Assembly: GCA_030424955.1 (NCBI GenBank) | Contig: JAUHVS010000335.1 | Location: 1 to 6,613, forward strand | DNA from: a bacterium | Lineage (GTDB): Bacteria; Myxococcota_A; Bradymonadia; UBA7976; UBA1532 | Reading direction: 5' to 3' | Length of the DNA: 6,613 bases | Shown: in pieces, positions 1-4,707 of the stretch | Position numbering within the stretch: position 1 is the first letter of the stretch | Layout: each line of letters begins with the position of its first letter | Made by a program: the position numbers and the translations under genes | The notes under the pieces: generated by a model | Seen by the model: the letters and a program-made list of their open reading frames with translations, nothing else | The model's database searches: none | What the model was told of the DNA's origin: nothing

Positions 1-86
1 CTGCGCCGCCGATCCCGCCGGCGCCACCCGCCGCGCCAGCGCCGCCCGCGCCACCGGCGGCGCCGGTCCCGCCGGTGCCCCCGCCG
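1..86 (-). repeat. Gly/Ala-coding low-complexity tract
   Basis: This stretch codes on the minus strand for a near-continuous run of Gly-Gly-Ala, Gly-Gly-Thr and Ala-Ala-Gly triplets within the left-edge lipoprotein. At DNA level it is an imperfect array of GGTGGCGC / GGCGGC-like units. Such tracts are prone to length change by slippage. The tract continues past the window edge. Confidence 0.7.
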
Positions 87-202
87 CCGTCTACGCTCGC
101 GCCGCTGTCGGCGCCGCCGTCTTCATCTGTGGGCTCGCAGCCGAGCGTGAGCCCGGCCACCGCCAGGGCGGCTGCCGCCCAGGTCCAATTGGCATGTCGC
201 AT
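1..202 (-). CDS. Lipoprotein with Gly/Ala-rich stalk, C-terminus cut by window edge
   Basis: The frame opens with ATG at 202-200 and runs to the left edge without a stop, giving 67 residues. It starts MRHANWTWAAAALAVAGLTL and continues G21-C22-E23. The arginine, the hydrophobic stretch of about 14 residues and L-T-L-G-C fit a lipoprotein signal peptide with the lipid on Cys22. An acidic spacer follows (residues 23-38, rich in Asp, Glu, Ser and Gly), then a Gly/Ala/Thr low-complexity stalk from residue 39 to the edge. A strong ribosome binding site lies 5 bases before the ATG. Such a stalk usually holds a later folded domain away from the membrane, but that domain lies outside the window, so no function can be given. 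The gene is on the same strand as the porin-cytochrome gene, 175 bases downstream of its stop, with a hairpin between them, so it may be a separate unit. A second ATG at 195-193 is in another frame and gives no signal peptide. Confidence 0.82.
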   Translation of the reverse strand, partial: MRHANWTWAAAALAVAGLTLGCEPTDEDGGADSGASVDGGGGTGGTGAAGGAGGAGAAGGAGGIGGA

Positions 203-207
203 GTGTG

Positions 208-214
208 CTCCCCT
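208..214 (-). promoter_or_regulatory. Ribosome binding site of the left-edge lipoprotein
   Basis: On the minus strand this reads AGGGGAG, followed by 5 bases (CACAC) and the ATG at 202-200. It decides between the two nearby ATG codons in favour of the one that opens a lipoprotein signal peptide. Confidence 0.7.
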
Positions 215-264
215 CTCTGGTGTGGCGCTGAGCCATGTCCCCATGGGGCAAGCAGGCCGCGTGC

Positions 265-292
265 CAGCAGCGCCCGTCGGGCGGCGCTGCTG
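265..292 (-). terminator. Perfect 10-bp hairpin between genes, possible terminator
   Basis: The arms 265-274 (CAGCAGCGCC) and 283-292 (GGCGCTGCTG) are perfectly complementary around an 8-base loop. The hairpin lies 85 bases past the stop of the porin-cytochrome gene and 62 bases before the start of the next lipoprotein. No T-run follows on the minus strand, so it is not a classic intrinsic terminator. In this GC-rich background it could still stop or pause transcription, protect the upstream message's 3' end, or bind a regulator. The rest of the 203-377 gap shows only a 10-base palindrome at 239-248 and no convincing promoter. Confidence 0.4.
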
Positions 293-377
293 ATCCGGGG
301 CCGGCGCGCGGTGCTGGGCTCAGCGATTCGGGGGGATGCTGTCAGAAAACCATGGGTCGGTGCGAGGCCCCGCTGGC

Positions 378-1868
378 TCAGAACCAGCCGTGGATCTGGG
401 CGAAGACGTCTGCGCCCGCGCCGCCGTTGGCGAGCACCGCGGCGCGGCCGTCCACGTTGAGGCTCAGGCCGCTGATGACGGTCCAGTCAAGCCCCAGCCC
501 GGGGCGGTGCACGGCGTCATCCACCACCTCGCGATCGGGGTCCCAGAAGTCGTAGCGCGCTCGGAACACGAGCCCAGGGCGCCAGGTCCACGCGAGCTGC
601 TGGTAGATGGCGAGCTGGCTGGTGCCGTTGCCCGACAGCGGGCGCTGCAGCGTGCCCACGGTCACCTCGCCGAGCCAGGTCAGGGGCAGGCCCTCCCAGT
701 AGTGCCAGGGGTTGAAGCTGGCCTGCAGCGACAGGTCCTCGGTGTCGCCGCCGCCCGACAGGGGGCGCCGCCACACCCGCCCGCTCGCGCCCACGCCCCA
801 GCCCAGGTCGCGCCAGCCGCCGCTGACGGTGCTGCCCCAGCCGTCGGCGGTCTTGAAGGGGTCGCGGGCCTGCTGGCTGGAGGGCTTGAACGCCGCCACG
901 GTCAGGTAGGGGTAGTTGGGGTTGGTGCCGGCCTCGACGCCGATCACGCGGTTGGCCGGGTCCTCTTGGCCCATGCCGAAGCCTCGGCGGATGTACGCGG
1001 TGTGGTCGGCGACCTTGGTGCCGAAGGCCGGCAGGAAGCGGCCCGCCCGCACGTGGGTCAGCGCCGGCCACTCGTGGGTCATCACCCACAGGTCGCGCAC
1101 GCCGATGCGGTCCTGCTGGTCGAGGGTGCCGCCATCGAGCACCAGGCTGCGGGTGCGGCCCCGCACGCCACCGGTGACCGCCACCGTCAGGTGCTCCACG
1201 GGCTGCACGGCCACATACAGGTCGCCCTGCATGGGGAACACCTGGGGCCCCTGGGTCCAGAAGCCCAGGCGCAGATCGCCGCCCACGAGCAGCAGCGGAT
1301 CGGCCAGATGATCGCCGTAGCGGCCCTCGAGCCAGCTCATGGGGCTGCTCTGGTGGCCGAGGGGGCGGCCCCAGGCGGGGCCCTCATGGGTAGGGGGCGC
1401 GTTCGGGCCGCGGGGGTCCACCTGGGTGGTCGCCACGGCGTTCACGGGCCCGCTGCTGGGCCCGCTGGAGGGCGCGCTGGTGGGCACGCTGCTGGGCAGG
1501 TCACCGTCGGCGGGATCGCGCATGGCGCGCAGCATGGCCGCCGCGCGGTCCTCGATGGGGCGGTGGGGCGCGCCCCACATCGGCAGCGTGTTCTCGCTGT
1601 AGAAGCGCCCGCTGACCGTGCGCAGGCCGCCGCCGTTGGGATCGACGTGGCAGCCCACGCACGACAGCGTGCACTTGCGCTCGGTGACGTTGGCGGGGTC
1701 GTACCAGGTGTTGGGCAGGCTGTGGCAGTTGTCGCAGGTGCGCCCGGCGCGGGCGGTGTACAGCGGCAACGCCGCGGCGGGGCTGGCGAGGCCCAGCACC
1801 AGCAGCCAGGGCAGCAGGCGCAGCCAGCGGGTGGGGGCGGGGGACAGCGGGCTGGGGTGCTCAGTCAC
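378..1868 (-). CDS. Dihaem c-type cytochrome fused to an outer-membrane beta-barrel (porin-cytochrome)
   Basis: Length is 496 residues with a GTG start at 1868-1866. Residues 1-34 form a Sec signal peptide: Arg14 and Arg17, a Leu/Trp-rich core, and Ala-Ala-Ala before the likely cut at Leu35. Two haem c sites follow, C45-D-N-C48-H49 and C70-V-G-C73-H74. A fifth cysteine, C66, sits four residues before the second site, and the protein has no other cysteine. Residues about 121-170 are a Ser/Pro/Gly-rich linker. From about 185 to the end, alternating polar and aromatic/hydrophobic strands with short turns (for example GDLYVAVQP and VFRARYDFW) and a terminal Phe496 indicate an outer-membrane barrel of perhaps 14-16 strands. 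The likely role is to carry electrons through the outer membrane, with haems inside or beside the pore. The layout resembles Cyc2, an established cytochrome-porin fusion with one haem site, but I do not claim orthology. The start overlaps the stop of the upstream monohaem lipoprotein, which suggests translational coupling. Haem attachment and barrel identity are strong readings; the substrate is unknown. Confidence 0.85.
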   Translation of the reverse strand: MTEHPSPLSPAPTRWLRLLPWLLVLGLASPAAALPLYTARAGRTCDNCHSLPNTWYDPANVTERKCTLSCVGCHVDPNGGGLRTVSGRFYSENTLPMWGAPHRPIEDRAAAMLRAMRDPADGDLPSSVPTSAPSSGPSSGPVNAVATTQVDPRGPNAPPTHEGPAWGRPLGHQSSPMSWLEGRYGDHLADPLLLVGGDLRLGFWTQGPQVFPMQGDLYVAVQPVEHLTVAVTGGVRGRTRSLVLDGGTLDQQDRIGVRDLWVMTHEWPALTHVRAGRFLPAFGTKVADHTAYIRRGFGMGQEDPANRVIGVEAGTNPNYPYLTVAAFKPSSQQARDPFKTADGWGSTVSGGWRDLGWGVGASGRVWRRPLSGGGDTEDLSLQASFNPWHYWEGLPLTWLGEVTVGTLQRPLSGNGTSQLAIYQQLAWTWRPGLVFRARYDFWDPDREVVDDAVHRPGLGLDWTVISGLSLNVDGRAAVLANGGAGADVFAQIHGWF

Positions 1869-2211
1869 AGGGCGCCCCCTGCGCGAACCAGCGCTCCAGG
1901 GTCAGCCGCGCGGCGGCGGGCATGAGCAGCCCGGTGGGGGGCGGCATGGTGCCGCCGCGCATGACCTCGAGGGTCTCGCCGCGCCCCCGCTTGGCGGTGG
2001 CGCAGGTGTCGTAGGCGTAGCCCTCGAGCGCGCCCGTCTGGGCGGCCTCGGAGTGGCAGCCGTTGCAGTACAGGTCGAACACCTGCTCGACGGGGGCTGA
2101 CCAGGTGGGCTGGGCCGGGATGGCGTCCGGGTCCACCTGATCCAGGGTCCCGGTGCCGGCGTCGCAGCCGGCCAGCAGCAAGAGCCCCAGGGCCCATCGA
2201 GTGCGGGTCAT
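1861..2211 (-). CDS. Small monohaem cytochrome c lipoprotein
   Basis: The protein has 116 residues. It begins MTRTRWALGLLLLAGC, a compact lipoprotein signal peptide with Leu-Leu-Ala-Gly-Cys and lipid attachment at Cys16. The mature part is about 100 residues. It carries one haem c site, C49-N-G-C52-H53, preceded by a helix-like segment (VEQVFDLY), and later T88-M89-P-P-P, where Met89 is the best candidate for the distal haem ligand. This is the usual order in small class I-like cytochromes c. Cys70 and Cys115 are extra and could form a disulfide. The residue after the lipidated Cys is Asp17; in E. coli, Asp at this place favours inner-membrane retention, but the rule may differ here. The ATG at 2211 is preferred because AAGGAG stands 6 bases before it; the GTG directly upstream would leave only 3. 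The gene overlaps the porin-cytochrome by 8 bases, so this protein probably passes electrons between the periplasm or inner membrane and that partner. Confidence 0.88.
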   Translation of the reverse strand: MTRTRWALGLLLLAGCDAGTGTLDQVDPDAIPAQPTWSAPVEQVFDLYCNGCHSEAAQTGALEGYAYDTCATAKRGRGETLEVMRGGTMPPPTGLLMPAAARLTLERWFAQGAPCD

Positions 2212-2217
2212 CACAAA

Positions 2218-2223
2218 CTCCTT
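2218..2223 (-). promoter_or_regulatory. Ribosome binding site of the monohaem lipoprotein
   Basis: AAGGAG on the minus strand, 6 bases before the ATG at 2211-2209. It settles the start codon. The whole gap from the kinase stop (2276) to this gene is about 64 bases and contains no convincing terminator, only a 4-bp stem near 2263-2275, so read-through from the kinase gene is plausible. Confidence 0.75.
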
Positions 2224-2275
2224 TGCGAGGCTTTGATCGTTGAACCCGTCACCTGTGCCGGGTGGGCAAGCCCCA

Positions 2276-4576
2276 TCAGAGCCCGTCCAAGGCGGCGCGG
2301 GCGATGGTGGCGCGGGCCGCGACGCTGCGGTGGACGGCGAGGAAGCGCGGGTCGCCGCGCAGGCCCTCGAACAACGGGCAGCCGTCGAGCCAGGCGAGGT
2401 CGAAGAAGCCCAGCCCGTCGGCGGCCTCGATGGCGTCGAGGGCCCCCGCCGGATCGCCCACCAGGGCCAGCTGCTCGGCGTGGAGCTGGTGGAAGAAGGC
2501 CCGCAGGCGGGGGCGCCGCTGGGGATCGCCGGCGAGCGCGAGCAGGCGGGCCGTGGCGCCGGGGGCGAGGGCGCCTGTGATCACCGTCCCGAGGGCGTCA
2601 TCGACGGCCGGCACAGGCGCGACGCCGTCGCGGCGGCGGGCGGCCTGCAGGGCGCGGGCCCCCTCGGCGTCTCGCTGCCAGCCCAGCAGCCGCACGTGGG
2701 TGGTCTCGAAGTACGCCCGCCGATCGGGGTCGCGCGCCTCCAGGGTCAGGTCGGTGGCCACCGCGTCCCAGTCCCCCAGCAGGGCGCGGGCGCGGACCCG
2801 GTGCACCTGCAGCGCGGGCAGGGCGGGGTCCAGCCGCGCCACCATGTCGAACAGCGCCATCGCCTCGTGCAAGGGCCCGATCTCGCTACGCAATCGCCCC
2901 GCCATCTCCAGGGCCTCGGGATCGCCCGGGGCGGCCCGCAGGGCGGCGGCCACCCCGCGGCCGGCGCGCTCGGCGTCGCCGCTGTTGAGGGCCAGGGTGG
3001 CGTGGGCCAGGTGGGCCTGCGCCTGGCCGGGGAGCTGCGCGAGGGCCCGATCGGCCAGCCGCGCCACCTCGGCCTCGTCGCCCCCAGCGGGCTCGCCCAG
3101 CACCACCAGCCGCGCGCGGGCGAGGGCCAGGCCGCCGGCGATGAGCGGGTTGTCGGGGGCGCGCTGGGCCGCCTGCCCGATGAGCTCCACCGCGCGCTTC
3201 ACCGCGGGCACCCAGTAGTCCAGGTAGGCTGCGCGGCCCCGCAGGTACAGGTCGAGCACCGTGGCGTCCATCAGGGGGCGGGTGACCGGCGTGGCGGCGC
3301 GCACCACCAGGGCCTCGGCGACGGCGCGCGTGGCCGCCTCGGCCAGATCCAGCAGGCTGGCCAGCGGCCCCTGGAAGCGCCGCGCCCAGAACTGGATGCC
3401 ATCGGCCGCGGTGGTCAGCCGCACCTGCAGCGCGTACTGGTCGCCCAGCGCCGTGAGGGTGCCGCCCACCAGCACCTGCGCCCCCAGGCTGCTCCCGAGC
3501 CGGGTCGGATCGGCGGTCTGCGTCGCGGCGACCTCGCTGCGGGCGTGGGCGACCACCCGCAGGCCGGCGGTCATCGACAGCCCGTCGGTGAGGGCCTCGG
3601 CGATGCCCACGGCCAGGTGATGGATCGCGGGCGGGGCCCGCAGGGGGAGCACCGCCACGGTCTTGCCCCGCTCGATCTGCCGCGGCGCCGCCACCGGGCG
3701 CTCGGCGACGACGCCGCACGCCGGCGCGCCCAGGGCCTGCAGCACCGCCGTCGCGTCCGCGGGGCGCTGGGCTGGATCGGCCGCGAGCAGCTGGTGGGTG
3801 AGGGCGACCAGCGGGGCGGGGGCGTCGGGGCGCAGGCTGGCCAGATCGGCGGGCGGGTGGCTGATCCGGGCCACCAGCAGGGCCAGGGCGCTCGGGGCGG
3901 TCCACGGGGCCTGGCCGGCCAGCATCTCGAAGAGCAGCACGCCCAGCGAGAACAGATCCGCGCGGGGGTCCAGGGCGTCGGCGCCGTTGAACTGCTCGGG
4001 CGCCATGTAGCCGGGCGTGCCGATGAACCCGCCCTGGGTCCGCGCCAGGCGCTCGCCGTCGTCGACGGGACGCGCGATGCCGAAGTCGGTCACGACGACC
4101 CGGCCGTCGCTGTCGATGAGCACGTTGTCGGGCTTCAGGTCCCGGTGGATGACCCCGGCCCCGTGCACGGCCACCAGGGCGCTGGCGATCGCCTGCGCGA
4201 TGCCCACGGCGCAGGCGACCGGCAGGGGCCCCTCGCGCAGCAGCCGCGCGCCCAGGGACTCGCCGTCGATGAACTCCATGGTGAGGAAGCGGTCGCCGTC
4301 GTGCACGCCCAGGTCGTAGATCCGCGCCACCGAGGGGTGGGCGACCCGCCGGGCGAGCTTCACCTCTTGGCGGAAGCGGGCCAGCGCGCTGGGGGTGTCG
4401 AGCACGGAGCGCCGCAGCAGCTTGAGGGCGATGAGCTCCTCGAGCTCGGTGTCGTAGGCGCGGAACACCGTGCCCATGCCGCCCTCGCCCACCATGCCCA
4501 TGAGCCGGAAGCGGGCCGCCAGGAGCAGCCCGGCCTGGGTCTCTTGGGTCTCGGCCAGGGCGGCCTTGGCGTGCAT
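2276..4576 (-). CDS. Soluble Ser/Thr protein kinase with TolB-N-like and TPR-like regions
   Basis: The protein has 766 residues, starting at the ATG at 4576-4574 behind a strong ribosome binding site. Residues about 23-283 are a Hanks-type kinase with all key residues: Gly loop G30-E-G-G-M-G35, Lys52 in IALKLL, Glu71 of helix C, H144-R-D146-L-K148 with Asn151, D164-F-G166, APE at 192-194, Asp207 and Arg271. Thr180 and Thr187 lie in the activation loop and are candidate autophosphorylation sites. Residues about 306-425 (from TVAVLPL) match the TolB N-terminal-like fold often found after such kinases. The segment LDLYLRGR near 441-448 is the usual joint to TPR repeats, and helical TPR-like pairs fill about 450-740. 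No transmembrane helix is seen, unlike PknB-type receptor kinases, so it should act in the cytoplasm and sense or bind partners through its C-terminal two-thirds. It ends 64 bases before the cytochrome genes. The signal it senses and its targets are unknown. Confidence 0.93.
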   Translation of the reverse strand: MHAKAALAETQETQAGLLLAARFRLMGMVGEGGMGTVFRAYDTELEELIALKLLRRSVLDTPSALARFRQEVKLARRVAHPSVARIYDLGVHDGDRFLTMEFIDGESLGARLLREGPLPVACAVGIAQAIASALVAVHGAGVIHRDLKPDNVLIDSDGRVVVTDFGIARPVDDGERLARTQGGFIGTPGYMAPEQFNGADALDPRADLFSLGVLLFEMLAGQAPWTAPSALALLVARISHPPADLASLRPDAPAPLVALTHQLLAADPAQRPADATAVLQALGAPACGVVAERPVAAPRQIERGKTVAVLPLRAPPAIHHLAVGIAEALTDGLSMTAGLRVVAHARSEVAATQTADPTRLGSSLGAQVLVGGTLTALGDQYALQVRLTTAADGIQFWARRFQGPLASLLDLAEAATRAVAEALVVRAATPVTRPLMDATVLDLYLRGRAAYLDYWVPAVKRAVELIGQAAQRAPDNPLIAGGLALARARLVVLGEPAGGDEAEVARLADRALAQLPGQAQAHLAHATLALNSGDAERAGRGVAAALRAAPGDPEALEMAGRLRSEIGPLHEAMALFDMVARLDPALPALQVHRVRARALLGDWDAVATDLTLEARDPDRRAYFETTHVRLLGWQRDAEGARALQAARRRDGVAPVPAVDDALGTVITGALAPGATARLLALAGDPQRRPRLRAFFHQLHAEQLALVGDPAGALDAIEAADGLGFFDLAWLDGCPLFEGLRGDPRFLAVHRSVAARATIARAALDGL

Positions 4577-4581
4577 GGGGG

Positions 4582-4587
4582 TCCTTC
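4582..4587 (-). promoter_or_regulatory. Ribosome binding site of the kinase
   Basis: GAAGGA on the minus strand, followed by 5 bases and the ATG at 4576-4574. It fixes the kinase start there; the open frame reaches 37 codons further upstream to 4687, but that extension is Arg/Pro/His-rich and has no comparable site. Confidence 0.75.
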
Positions 4588-4659
4588 GGCTGGCGATGCG
4601 CTCACCCCGCGGGCGGGGGGCCAGGTGCCCCTGCCGGCGGTCGACGTGCTGCCCGTGAG

Positions 4660-4687
4660 CCTGTACCCCAGGGGGCCGATCCGTCAA
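4660..4687 (-). promoter_or_regulatory. Weak sigma70-like promoter candidate for the kinase
   Basis: On the minus strand TTGACG (4687-4682) is followed after 16 bases by TACAGG (4665-4660). The -35 match is good and the -10 match is poor. It lies within the 131-base gap after the stop of the Cys-rich protein and would give a leader of roughly 75 bases. The gap also holds a 5-bp GC hairpin at 4605-4618. It is only a candidate. Confidence 0.2.
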
Positions 4688-4707
4688 CGCGTGGGCGGGC
4701 GGTGGGG

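Noticed and set aside
239..248. Palindrome CCCCATGGGG as an operator
   Set aside because: A single 10-base palindrome with no second copy nearby and no promoter elements beside it.
75..555. Short plus-strand open frames near the left edge
   Set aside because: They lie opposite the lipoprotein start, the intergenic gap and the porin C-terminus, have Pro/Arg/Ser-rich products and no ribosome sites. The minus-strand reading explains the region.
336..1925. Long plus-strand open frame of 529 codons opposite the porin-cytochrome gene
   Set aside because: It is in codon register with the minus-strand gene. In this register a stop appears only where the real gene uses TTA, CTA or TCA codons, which are rare at this GC content. 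The product is a low-complexity Ala/Gly/His/Arg mixture with no domain, and the minus strand has clear motifs.
2212..2214. GTG as start of the monohaem lipoprotein
   Set aside because: It would leave only 3 bases after AAGGAG; the adjacent ATG has 6 and gives the same signal peptide.
4605..4618. GC hairpin before the kinase as a terminator of the upstream gene
   Set aside because: The stem is only 5 bp with a 4-base loop, has no T-run, and lies about 20 bases before the kinase ribosome site. It is expected by chance at this GC content.
4577..4687. N-terminal extension of the kinase by 37 codons
   Set aside because: The extension is Arg/Pro/His-rich and without a ribosome site, while GAAGGA stands 5 bases before the ATG at 4576.
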